Of a stretch of DNA of 64,000 nt, positions 32,648-43,811 are shown piece by piece. Position 1 is the stretch's first letter, and the number at the start of each line of letters is the position of its first letter. Both the position numbers and the translations under genes were made by a program. Under the pieces are notes generated by a model, which had not been told where the DNA came from, did no database searches, and worked only from the letters and a program-made list of their open reading frames with translations. Origin of the DNA: Symbiodinium natans. Taxonomy: Eukaryota > Sar > Dinophyceae > Suessiales > Symbiodiniaceae. Where the stretch lies: positions 165,001 through 229,000 of the forward strand of contig CAJNDS010000079.1 of the NCBI GenBank assembly GCA_905221605.1. Reading direction: 5' to 3'.

Positions 32648-35600
32648 GCTTCTCCAAGGCTCCGTGCAGCTGAACGTGTTCCTGAAGCCAGGGGCCTCAG
32701 AGGGGCCACAGTAAGTACATAGGGGCCCTCCGAGCTTTCAATCATCCCCAAGCCCCTGGTCTAAAGCTTCTCCGAAAGCGCTTGAACCATGTACGCCCTA
32801 AATGGGCTTTCAATGCCGAAGGTATCCTGTTCCTAGGTGACCTTCTAGCAGGACGGCTTGGGGCGGAGGGTCCAGGGTTGAGGGATGGATAGGGTTAACC
32901 CGCAACTCCGAAATTTAGTTTAAAGCCCTAGGCTTGAACCTTAAACCGAAAAGCCCTAAAACCCTAAGCCCTAAACCCTAAACTCTAAAGGCCCTAGACC
33001 CTAAAGCCCTAAACCCTGAACCCCAAAGTCCTGAATCACAGCCTCGGGAGGTCGCTCTTCGGCTTCGTGATGGCGCCGCTCTCCGACCGCATTGGGCGAC
33101 GGCCCGTGCTGACGACCTGCCTGGTGCCGAAGCAAGAGCTGTTTAGGGTTTAGGGGTGAGCCATGGTGATCAAATTTCTGGGCCAGTTGCTTTCCACCTT
33201 CATCTTGATCTCTTCCTGTTTCTTCCTTTCCCTCTCGCACTCCTTCACCCTAAACCCTAGACCCTAAACCCTAAACCCTAAACCCTAAGCTGGTAATTTC
33301 CAGAGGCCTCCGCCCTTGCTCCCCAAGGTGCTTCTGGTCTTCAGCTCTCTTTGTTGCGGGGTGGCGTCCAACATCTGGTTTGTGGCTGCACGCGTGCTCC
33401 AAGCAGTGGGGGAGGGAGCCGAGCCGATACTCTTTGCGATCGCGCGAAGCCTGGCGGGGCTAATACACCCTGGCGACCAAAAGAGCCCGAAAAGAGTTAA
33501 GGTTCATATATACCGTAATAGGGGATTATCGTAGGCTTTTAGGGTATGTGACCCACATTTTGGGGTTCTTTTGCCTTTTGGTTTTCAAGACACCCTAAGC
33601 TAATTCTGCGGCTCTGGACCCTCAACCCCGAATTCGGCCCGTAACCCCTCTGCCAGCAGATTGTTCCATCCAAAACCCTAAACCCTAAACCCTAAAAACC
33701 CCTACACCCTAAAAACCCTAAACACCCTAAACCCTAACCCAGGAGATTCTTTTCCAGAGGAGGAGAGGGTTGCTGCGCTCGCCTGGCTCTCGATGATGAC
33801 TGCCCTGAGCTCTGCGTTCGGACCCAGCCTTGGAGGAGATCCACCGGGTGTGTCGCAGTTCCCCTAACTCCTAAACCCTAACTCCTAAAACCCCCCTAAG
33901 TCCTAAACCCTTAAAACCCCTAAAACTTGTAGGGGCTTCGCCACTTGTGCGCGGGCGCAGCTTTTTGAAGAATGTTTTTGAGCTGTCGTCCGCTGCCTGG
34001 TGCCTGGGCTCAAGTAAAGGAACATGGACGCCTTTTGAGCTTCAGCCTTGGAGGACGGCCCAGGGGTGTGTCGCAGTGCCTTTCTTGGGCCCAACTTGAA
34101 ACCTGGATTCGGCCAAGACACCCCTCTTGGGCCCAACTTGAAACCTGGATTCGGCCAAGACACCCCTCTTGGGCCCAACTTGAAACCTGGATTCGGCCAA
34201 GACACCCCAACTTGAAACCTGGATTCGGCCAGGACACCCCTCTTGGGCCCAACTTGAAACCTGGATTCGGCCAAGACACCCCTCTTGGGCCCAACTTGAA
34301 ACCTGGATTCGGCCAAGACACCCCTCTTGGGCCCAACTTGAAACCTGGATTCGGCCAAGACACCCCTCTTGGGCCCAACTTGAAACCTGGATTCGGCCAA
34401 GACACCCCTCTTGGGCCCAACTTGAAACCTGGATTCGGCCAAGACACCCCTCTTGGGCCCAACTTGAAACCTGGATTCGGCCAAGACACCCCTCTTGGGC
34501 CCAACTTGAAACCTGGATTCGGCCAAGACACCCCTCTTGGGCCCAACTTGAAACCTGGATTCGGCCAAGACACCCCTTGAAACCCAACTTGAAACCTGGA
34601 TTCGGCCAAGACACCCCTCTTGGGCCCAACTTGAAACCTGGATTCGGCCAAGACACCCCTCTTGGGCCCAACTTGAAACCTGGATTCGGCCAAGACACCC
34701 CTCTTGGGCCCAACTTGAAACCTGGATTCGGCCAAGACACCCCTCTTGGGCCCAACTTGAAACCTGGATTCGGCCAAGACACCCCTCTTGGGCCCAACTT
34801 GAAACCTGGATTCGGCCAAGACACCCCTCTTGGGCCCAACTTGAAACCTGGATTCGGCCAAGACACCCCTCTTGGGCCCAACTTGAAACCTGGATTCGGC
34901 CAAGACACCCCTCTTGGGCCCAACTTGAAACCTGGATTCGGCCAAGACACCCCTCTTGGGCCCAACTTGAAACCTGGATTCGGCCAAGACACCCCTCTTG
35001 GGCCCAACTTGAAACCTGGATTCGGCCAAGACACCCCTCTTGGGCCCAACTTGAAACCTGGATTCGGCCAAGACACCCCTCTTGGGCCCAACTTGAAACC
35101 TGGATTCGGCCAAGACACCCCTCTTGGGCCCAACTTGAAACCTGGATTCGGCCAAGACACCCCTCTTGGGCCCAACTTGAAACCTGGATTCGGCCAAGAC
35201 ACCCCTCTTGGGCCCAACTTGAAACCTGGATTCGGCCAAGACACCCCTCTTGGGCCCAACTTGAAACCTGGATTCGCCACACTTGAAACCTGGATTTCGG
35301 CCCATGACACCCCTCTTGGGGTGGGCCCAACTTGAACCCTGGATTCGGCCAAGACACCCCTCTTGCCCCCTTGAAACTGGATTCGGCCAAGACACCCCCT
35401 CTTGGGCCCAACTTGAAACCTGTATTCGGCCAAGACACCCTCTTGGCCCACTTGAAACCTGGAATAGACCCCCTCTTGGGGCCCACCTTGAAACCTGGAT
35501 TGCGGCCAAGACAACCCCCTCTTGGGCCCAACTTGAAACCTGGATTCGGCCAAGACGCCCCTCTTGGGCCCAACTTGAAACCTGGATTCGGCCAAGACAC

Positions 35601-38600
35601 CCCTCTTGGGCCCAACTTGAAACCTGGATTCGGCCAAGACACCCCTCTTGGGCCCAACTTGAAACCTGGATTCGGCCAAGACACCCCTCTTGGGCCCAAC
35701 TTGAAACCTGGATTCGGCCAAGACACCCCTCTTGGGCCCAACTTGAAACCTGGATTCGGCCAAGACACCCCTCTTGGGCCCAACTTGAAACCTGGATTCG
35801 GCCAAGACACCCCTCTTGGGCCCAACTTGAAACCTGGATTCGGCCAAGACACCCCTCTTGGGCCCAACTTGAAACCTGGATTCGGCCAAGACACCCCTCT
35901 TGGGCCCAACTTGAAACCTGGATTCGGCCAAGACACCCCTCTTGGGCCCAACTTGAAACCTGGATTCGGACAAGACACCCCTCTTGGGCACAACTTGAAA
36001 CCTGGATTCGGCCAAGACACCCCTCTTGGGCCCAACTTGAAACCTGGATTCGGCCAAGACACCCCTCTTGGGCCCAACTTGAAACCTGGATTCGGCCAAG
36101 ACACCCCTCTTGGGCCCAACTTGAAACCTGGATTCGGCCAAGACACCCCTCTTGGGCCCAACTTGAAACGGGCCCAACTTGAAACCTGGATTCGGCCAAG
36201 ACACCCCTCTTGGGCCCAACTTGAAACCTGGGTTCGGCCAAGACACCCCTCTTGGGCCCAACTTGAAACCTGGATTCGACCCCTCTTGGGCCCAAATTGA
36301 AACCTGGATTCGGCCAAGACACCCCTCTTGGGCCCAACTTGAAACCTGGATTCGGCCCAACTTGAAACCTGGATTCGGCCAAGACACCCCTCTTGGGCCC
36401 AACTTGAAACCTGGATTCGGCCAAGACACCCCTCTTGCCCCCAACTTGAAACCTGGATTCGGACACCCCTCTTGGGCCCAACTTGAACCTGGATTCGGCC
36501 AAGACACCCCTCTTTCGCCCAACTTGAAACCTGGATTCGGCCAAGGCACCCCTCTTGGGCCCAACTTGAAACCTGGATTCGGCCAAGTCTTGGGCCCAAC
36601 TTGAAACCTGGATTCGGCCAAGACACCCCTCTTGGGCCCAACTTGAAACCTGGATTCGGCCAAGACACCCCTCTCGGGACCTGGATTCGGCCAAGACACC
36701 CCTCTTGGGCCCAACTTGAAACCTGGATTCGGCCAAGACACCCCTCTTGGGCCCAACTTGAAACCTGGATTCGGCCAAGACACCCCTCTTGGGCCCAACT
36801 TGAAACCTGGATTCGGCCAAGACACCCCTCTTAGGCCCAACTTGAAACCTGGGTTCGGCCAAGACACCCCTCTTGGGCCCAACTTGAAACCTGGATTCGG
36901 CCAATTGGGCCCAACTTGAAACCTGGATTCGGCCAAGACACCCCTCTTGGGCCCAACTTGAAACCTGGATTCGGCCCAACTTGAAACCTGGATTCGGCCA
37001 AGACACCCCTCTTGGGCCCAACTTGAAACCTGGATTCGGGCAAGACACCCCTCTTGGAAACCTGCCACCCCTCTTGGGCCCAACTTGAAACCTGGGTTCG
37101 GCCAAGACACCCCTCTTGGGCCCAACTTGAAACCTGGATTCGGCCAAGACTTGAAACCTGGATTCGGCCAAGACACCCCTCTTGGGCCCAACTTGAAACC
37201 TGGATTCGGCCAAGACACCCCTCTTGGGCCCAACTTGAAACCTGGATTCGGCCAAGACACCCCTGGGCCCAACTTGAAACCTGGATTCGGCCAAGACACC
37301 CCTCTTGGGCCCAACTTGAAACCTGGATTCGGCCAAGACACCCCTCTTGGGCCCAACTTGAAACCTGGATTCGGCCAAGACACCCCTCTTGGGCCCAACT
37401 TGAAACCTGGATTCGGCCAAGACACCCCTCTTGGGCCCAACTTGAAACCTGGATTCGGCCAAGACACCCCTCTTGGGCCCAACTTGAAACCTGGATTCGG
37501 CCAAGACACCCCTCTTGGGCCCAACTTGAAACCTGGATTCGGCCAAGACACCCCTCTTGGGCCCAACTTGAAACCTGGATTCGGCCAAGACACCCCTCTT
37601 GGGCCCAACTTGAAACCTGGATTCGGCCAAGACACCCCTCTTGGGCCCAACTTGAAACCTGGATTCGGCCAAGACACCCCTCTTGGGCCCAACTTGAAAC
37701 CTGGATTCGGCCAAGACACCCCTCTTGGGCCCAACTTGAAACCTGGATTCGGCCAAGACACCCCTCTTGGGCCCAACTTGAAACCTGGATTCGGCCAAGA
37801 CACCCCTCTTGGGCCCAACTTGAAACCTGGATTCGGCCAAGACACCCCTCTTGGGCCCAACTTGAAACCTGGATTCGGCCAAGACACCCCTCTTGGGCCC
37901 AACTTGAAACCTGGATTCGGCCAAGACACCCCTGGGCCCAACTTGAAACCTGGATTCGGCCAAGACACCCCTCTTGGGCCCAACTTGAAACCTGGATTCG
38001 GCCAAGACACCCCTCTTGGGCCCAACTTGAAACCTGGATTCGGCCAAGACACCCCTCTTGGGCCCAACTTGAAACCTGGATTCGGCCAAGACACCCCTCT
38101 TGGGCCCAACTTGAAACCTGGATTCGGCCAAGACACCCCTCTTGGGCCCAACTTGAAACCTGGATTCGGCCAAGACACCCCTCTTGGGCCCAACTTGAAA
38201 CCTGGATTCGGCCAAGACACCCCTCTTGGGCCCAACTTGAAACCTGGATTCGGCCAAGACATGTAGGCTTCGCCCTAGAGCCCCGAGTCGAGCGCCCACA
38301 AACTTGCAAAGAAAGAGCTTGCAATTCCGCACACGGAGACTTGTGATCCTTGCGTCTGTCGAACCGACCTCATACCCTGGGGTGCGACGGCGGTTGTGCC
38401 TGACTTCCACAGTAGCCCCTGATGGCAAATCCTTCAGGGAACTGAAAACTGAAGAACGTGATGTTGGGGATTCTCATTTGTGCGAGCAACCTTTTGCTTT
38501 GTGACGTGACATACAAGCTCGAAACGCGCACATTGAAGTTTAGTTTTCTTAACATGAAAAGAGTTGAGAATCCTTCCGACAGCAAATAGCCAGCTGGAGG

Positions 38601-39372
38601 ACTTCTTGCTACGTGGTGGGGTTGGCGTGTGACCTTCATAGTAGTGGCAGCGTGCTGGATGGCATTGGCTTGTTATTGCTACTTTAACTTGGTGGAAAGT
38701 GCTCCAATGTCAGACGAAGGCCAGAATTACCTTCAGGACCTCCGCACGATTTGCACAAGTCCCTACCTCTTGGGCTTATTGCTGGCAGAAGGATGCGTCG
38801 TTTCAACGTACTACATATTCATGAGCAATGGCGGCTACGCCATGGAGGTGAACATGGATTTGTCCACCACAACCTGTTGCTTTGTCATGTTTGTCTTCGG
38901 TACATGAGGGGCAATTGGAGCTGTGGCGGTCGAGAGGCTGAGCTTACCCTTGCTGACACTTGCGAAGATCGGAGTCCCCTTCTACGGCTTGGGCAGCGTC
39001 GTATTGCTGCTGCTCAGCTGTTTCTGGCCTTTCTGGGGATATGTCGTGGGATCTTGTGCTCAGACTTTGCCATCTTTCATGGCAATTATTCCCTTAAATG
39101 TCTTGTACTTCCAACCTCTTCCACACTGCGCTGGCATGGCGGCCGCATTCGATTCATTTGCGCAGGGCTCATTTGCAGCCATTGTTGCAGCAGGATCCAC
39201 ACAGGTGTTCATCAAGTGTGGCCTGGCAGGCTTGGGAATCTTACAGGGAGCTGTCGGCATCGCTTCTGCCGTGATCTTCGGCTTCACTTACTTCGGCTCT
39301 GCTCCTCCAGACACCGCGAAGATTTTGGAGACAGCTCCAACCCTTCATGGCAACGAGAAGCTTGCTAGTTAA
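32648..39372 (+). CDS. MFS transporter, Bcr/CflA-like, with 4.8-kb intron
   Basis: Exons: about 32648-32683 (SVQLNVFL), 33042-33123, 33328-33472, 33758-33835, 38600-39372. Introns are GA-AG, GT-AG, GC-AG and GA-AG, and all four close the frame. The spliced product shows membrane span 2 with the loop motif PLSDRIGRRPVL (MFS motif A), span 3, NIWFVAARVLQAVGEGAEP (span 4), HPEEERVAALAWLSMM (span 5), LATWWGWRVTFIVVAACW (span 6) and six further hydrophobic spans. This is the layout of 12-span proton-linked drug or metabolite exporters. The N-terminal span 1 was not found with confidence (a candidate lies near 32490-32560). An in-frame TGA at 38905-38907 splits the last exon although coding sense is intact on both sides. 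The intron 33836-38599 carries the 42-bp array. Confidence 0.75.
33472..33589 (+). mobile_element. Family A element forming the 5' part of a GC-AG intron
   Basis: Flanked by the direct repeat ACACCCT (33465-33471 and 33590-33596). The left tip is GGCGACCAAAAGAGCCC and the right tip TTTTGGTTTTCAAG. The intron donor GC (33473) lies in the left tip; the acceptor used lies further on at 33757, after a CCCTAAA stretch. Confidence 0.7.
34043..34076 (+). repeat. Partial copy of an upstream exon end
   Basis: These 34 bases match 33825-33858 at 28 positions: CAGCCTTGGAGGA, eight diverged bases, then GGGTGTGTCGCAG. The original spans the end of transporter exon 4 and the start of its intron. The copy lies just before the 42-bp array. 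Confidence 0.75.
34084..38260. repeat. Tandem array of a 42-bp unit, about 100 copies
   Basis: The unit starts CTTGGGCCCAACTTGAAACC and continues TGGATTCGGCCAAG then ACACCCCT. Units at about 34580-35270, 35520-36160 and 37180-38260 are almost identical. The middle (35270-35520 and 36160-37160) has truncated and mutated units. Because 42 is a multiple of three and the unit has no stop in most frames, very long spurious reading frames (up to about 1470 codons, minus strand) cross the array. It lies wholly inside the intron 33836-38599 of the transporter gene. Confidence 0.95.
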
Positions 39373-40620
39373 TGCTAGTTAATGTGGGCAGCTTGGGCGC
39401 TGATCCCGCGGCCTAGACAACTGCGAAGCAAACTTCGAGGAGTAGTGCGCAGCCCTGAATCGCCTTGAGCCCTAAATTTCTTCGATGAGATGGTGCAGCC
39501 CTGCGCGCATCCAACCTGGAACGTTTTATGACGGCCAAGCGCGTGCACGAGGTGGGGGCTTGCAATGAGGGTTCGTAGACCTTAAACCCGAAGCTCTCAC
39601 ATTCTGTCGATGATACCTTGCTGTCCTAAACCCTCAAAGTCCTTGCTCCCCTCGTCTTCCGGCCCCCACCTGCGAAACAGCAAGAACAGCAGATCAATGA
39701 TAGCCTTAAGAAGCAGAAAGCTCACCCCAAACCCCCAGACCCCTGCTAAACCCTAACGCGGCAACCCTGTTGAGATTTCGGCCGGCGCCAAAGCCAACGT
39801 TGCACCCAGGCCGCCGGGCGTTCGGGCCTTCTTGGGGTTTCGAGTCGCTTCAGGAGGGCTTAGGGTTCATAAGTATTTATGTAATGTCATAGGCTCATAG
39901 GCTCATAAACCCTAACTTTCAACCCGCAACCCTAAACACCAAACCCTGTTTAGCTGTGAAGCTTTGCGACACTTGCGAGCGGAGGTGCGACATTTCGTGC
40001 TCTCCTCGTGACCATGGCCGGTGCCATTGGGACGAGAAGCAAAGATGCCTAAAAGCCCCCTGTTTTAGGGTTTAGGGTTTGGGCTTAGGGTTTAGGGTTT
40101 CGGGTTTCAGGTTTAGGGTTTAGGGTTTAGAGCCTAATCCCTGAACCACGACACCCAAAGTTTTTGGCTCATTGAAGCCTCTTTGAATTTTTAGCCCTGA
40201 ACCCAGCCTAATATAAACGATCGGAATGTTTGCGGATCATATTCCCTTACGGTCCCTTTATAGTATAATGACCCCCAGAACTCTATTTAAACGTTCAGGC
40301 CCCTATATTACATCAGCAGGCCGCATGGGCGTTCTCGACCTCAGGCATTCCATACTTGTGAAGTGAGTGAAGATGAAAGAGGCAGAAGCCTTCCTGAAAA
40401 GTAGGCTTGCCATGTCACCTCTAAGAGGACGATGTTCTCCAGACTGGGTCCCTGCTTTCAAAATGATAACTGAGGGGATTCCGGCGCAAAGTGTTGGGAC
40501 TGGGCTCTAGCTTCAAGTCCAGACTTCTCCGAAAACTCCGAGGCAGAATGCAAGAAGTTCGGTCAGCGCATGGACTTTGACAAGCCTTGACAATGCCATT
40601 CAGGTGCTCAAACCCCCTCA
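39373..40620. other. Spacer rich in TTTAGGG/CCCTAAA
   Basis: Dense heptamers at 40060-40130 and scattered ones elsewhere; no exon recognised. Confidence 0.45.
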
Positions 40621-40623
40621 ACC

Positions 40624-41375
40624 CTGAGCCTTGGCAGTGAAGAACTGATTGTGGAGAAACATCTCGAGCGGAACCAGCCAGGGTTGCAGGTCAAATTGTG
40701 ATGTTTTTTCTCTGTTTTCGAATCCCAAAAAGCCGCGCAAGCCTTGCTTTGAAGGTGCACGTTTCCTGCCGCGTGCGTCGCCATGTTGGTGTCTCTCGAC
40801 GCCATGGGCCGGCTGTTCGTCGCTCCGCATAGTGAATCTGGGCAACATGCCTTGATTTACGTGAGCATCGGCTCAGCTGAACGCCAGCTCTTCGCCAGCT
40901 ACGACGAGCGACTGGCCAGCGCATGCAGCCGGGAGGAATATGATGAGCTCATGCTTGTCCATGCTTGTACTGGTACTACAAGGAATCTACCATCACGAAG
41001 AGCTTACAGGAGATCACGGCATCCAAGACCAAGCAGTGGCGGGCCCCTGTAAAATTGGTGGATGACAACGACAGGATTGGATCGGAGGATTGCGGGATCG
41101 ACCAGTTGGGGGTGGCCTACAAAGTAGAGACGAAGCGCGGGACCGTGTATAAGTGGCCTCCATTGGGGCTGAATCTGATCATCACCATTCCCGGGGAGAA
41201 GGAGCAATTTCGGCGGCTTTGGACGCAGGGCGACACAGCGCAAGCCCCGCAGCAGATTCTGATGGCCGAGGCCGTTCCTGCCTCCGTGGTTGAAAGCGAC
41301 CAGCCGGGGGTGGTAGTAGTGCCTTGCAACGTGGTCAACGAGGTGAACGAGGCGGACGAGGTCCCCGAAGCCTGA
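40624..41375 (+). CDS. Unknown protein, at least two frames
   Basis: A first piece (about 40624-40700) reads EELIVEKHLERNQPGLQV. A second at about 40783-40965 reads FASYDERLASACSREEYDEL. A third, 40971-41375, reads YWYYKESTITKSLQ, WRAPVKLVDDNDRIG and a long C-terminal tail rich in V, N and E that ends VPEA at a TGA. The second and third pieces are in different frames and meet near 40960, where CATGCTTGT is duplicated. This may be a short intron or a frameshift. I recognise no domain. The tail is partly duplicated downstream (see the repeat at 41327-41461). Confidence 0.4.
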
Positions 41376-41461
41376 GACCTTGAAACGCCTCCACTCTTGC
41401 AACATGGTCGACGAGGTGAACGAGGTCCCCAAAGCCTGAGACCTTGAAACGCCTCCACTCT
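41327..41461 (+). repeat. Tandem duplication of a gene's 3' end
   Basis: 41327-41398 and 41399-41461 are two copies of a segment with GTCAACGAGGTGAACGAGG (second copy GTCGACGAGGTGAACGAGG), GAAGCCTGAGACCTTG and AAACGCCTCCACTC. The first copy holds the stop codon of the preceding frame; the second lacks nine bases. Confidence 0.8.
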
Positions 41462-42687
41462 GCCTCGTGCAGAAAAAATGGGCAGCGGGATATGCCTGAT
41501 GCGTGGAAGTTCGATCGCCTTCTATAAGCCCAATATCACACCCATTTAAACCCAACATTAACTTCCTAAAATCCGAGACAAACTACGCTGGTTCATGTAC
41601 GTGCTTTTAATTCAAATGATGTGCATACATGCACACACAAGCCTACGCATATACACACATACACACATGAACGCATGCGTTCTAAACACATGTTCTAGGC
41701 AGTGGCCCATGAGCTGCAGCACTGCGGCATCCTGCATCTGTGAAGGCTCAAGAAGCTCGTGTAAGTTGGGGTGCCCCTTAGCTGCCCCGACGCAGGCACC
41801 TCGGAGCTTCTGATACGTATCAAGTCGTGGGCTTCAGCCCCCCACCGCCGCACAAGCTGCGGCAAGCTGTGGCGCGTTCTGATGGGTGGTACTCTACGTA
41901 AGTCCGAGGGCTTTGAGATCTGCTCCTTGTGCGAGGCCTCCGTCGCGCAATGGCTCATGCGAAGCACGAGCTGGCGCAGGCGAGGATAGGCTGAAGAGCC
42001 CGTGCCCCGCAGCATGCAGCTCTTGAAAGCCGAGCATGTAGGGATTTCTTAACGTTAAAAAGAAGACCCTAAATATCACCTTAAACAGCCCTAAACGCTA
42101 AAGAGTTCTTGTGAACGTCAAGAAACCCTGCTTCCACAGAGGCGGAGCTGCCGGACTTGCCGGGCATTCCGGACAGCCTTGCGGCGAAGCCGACGGCGCC
42201 GGAGGTCTCCCGGGGGCGTGTTTCCAGTGTTCCGAGGTTTCAAAGCGGGGAAGATCAGGCTGTACAATACTCGTGGATGCAATCGGTATGATTCATGCCA
42301 GGGCAGATCAGCCCGTGATCCCGATGATGGACGGCGGCGCGACCCTCAGCGATCTCTAGCGTTTATCAGCTTCCCTTCCACAGGAGATCAGTGCCTCAGC
42401 GCCCCGTTGTGAGTTCAAGGCCTGATCCGGAGCCGGCACTCACGACGAGCCCGGCCGCAAGCTCACGCGGCATGCTAGGCCTCCGCTGCCGGTTTGTGGC
42501 GACTCTGACTGGGTTGTTGGGGGCCAGGCAAGCAGAATATAGGGCTGGGAATAATACTAAAAGTATGCCCTCATGGCCCCTTTATGAAGATACTACAATA
42601 ACCCCCCAAAACCCTATTCTAACTCTTGAGGCCCCCAAACATGAGATGTGGACTCCCGGCACTGCCCTCCCGAGCCCTGCAGGAAGC
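41462..42687. other. Stretch with one likely exon
   Basis: An exon-like piece at 42131-42292 follows a TTCCACAG acceptor and reads AELPDLPGIPDSLAAKP ending at a TGA. A CA-rich microsatellite lies at 41625-41685. A possible inverted-repeat element lies near 42540-42630. No gene is named. Confidence 0.3.
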
Positions 42688-43800
42688 ATGGCGGAGGCAT
42701 GCCGGCGGCAGCTCGGGCTCAGCACCAAGGCTCTCAGCGTCTGCGGATGGGCTGTAGGGTTTGGGGTTTAGGCGCTTAGGGTTTAGGAGTTTAGGGTAGG
42801 GTTTATGGGGTTTATAAGGTTTAGGGTTTAGCATTTATAGGGTTTGGGGCTTCTGCATCTGCAGGTCCAGGAGCTGCCGCGGGCCGCAGAGGCTTTTGGG
42901 GTTCGCAGCGGACTCCCCGTGGCTTCAGCTTTTTCTTACTGTTGGTTGGCAGGGAATGGGGGGGAATGAGGTACCCTATATATTCCCTCAAAGGGTAGAT
43001 ATTAGGGATATGGGGTACCTCATTCCCTCATTCCCTACAAGCCAACAGTAAGCTTTTTTGGGGCACTGAGACAGGCCGAGGAGCAGCTGGCAGCCGCGTC
43101 CTCGGAGGCTCAAAGTCTTGAATTAGGGGTTTTGTCCGCAGACAATGCTATACAATAATATACAATGATATACCACATCACAAAAAATATACACAATAGT
43201 ATGCAAAACATATTCAAGAGAATATACAATAGCAATAATCTCAATAACCTACCATTTTTGTGCATATCAGAACCTGGAGTCGACTGCCTCCTCCTGCCGA
43301 AACCTTGTTTCAGAATGGTGGTAGAGATGTGCATGTGTAAACTGTGCATGTGGAGCCATGGCGAGGCACCGAAAGCTCGCTTCGAGAAGGAAGCGGAGGC
43401 AGATTTGCGAACACTCTGCACTGTGCCGATGGAAGTTGGGCGAGCTTCCCTTTTGCTCCTGCGGGTGCAGGACATGAAGGCGGCACAGCCGCGCGAGATG
43501 GAGGCTCCAAAAAAAGGGAGGGAACGACACCCACTCCCGAGCCTTGAGGATGCATCTGTTTCTATCGTAGGAGCAGCAGAGCGAGCAGGCGGCACCCACG
43601 GATACAGCAGGAGCTGCAGCCTCAGTTTTGAGGGGAGCCCACACCCAGCAAGTTGTGTAAAGTCCTGTGCGCAGCACTCGGAAGCCGGATGCAGGTGCCA
43701 CAAGGCATCCGCTTACAGTTCTTCCTGGACTTCATCGAGGATTGGAACCATCTCTCATTGTAGCCGACGCTCAGGGTTGGGCTGAGCATAAATATAACAA
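42688..43800 (+). other. Possible exons of an unknown gene
   Basis: Pieces with protein sense: 42688-42755 (MAEACRRQLGLSTKALSV), 42866-42935 (VQELPRAAEAFGVRSG), 43066-43110 (ALRQAEEQLAAASSEAQS, helical) and a frame to 43785. An AT-rich insert occupies 43140-43260. The joins could not be proved. Confidence 0.3.
42939..43056. mobile_element. Family E inverted-repeat element
   Basis: Ends CTTACTGTTGGTTGGCAGGG and CCCTACAAGCCAACAGTAAG form a long inverted repeat. The flanking CTTTTT is duplicated. Inner GAATGAGGTACCC and GGGTACCTCATTC make a second inverted pair. Confidence 0.75.
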
Positions 43801-43811
43801 TCTGTTTTGCA

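Noticed and set aside
34084..38260. CRISPR array
   Set aside because: The repeats are directly adjacent with no unique spacers, and the host is eukaryotic.
33903..38428. Very long minus-strand and plus-strand reading frames (up to 1472 codons) over the 42-bp array
   Set aside because: The unit length is a multiple of three and contains no stop in most frames, so all frames stay open by necessity. The array lies in an intron of a plus-strand transporter gene, and no frame shows a start, signal or composition of a real protein.
38899..38909. Removing nine bases (GTACATGAG) would delete the in-frame TGA of the transporter
   Set aside because: Nine bases are far too short for an intron; the TGA is reported as a real feature of the sequence instead.
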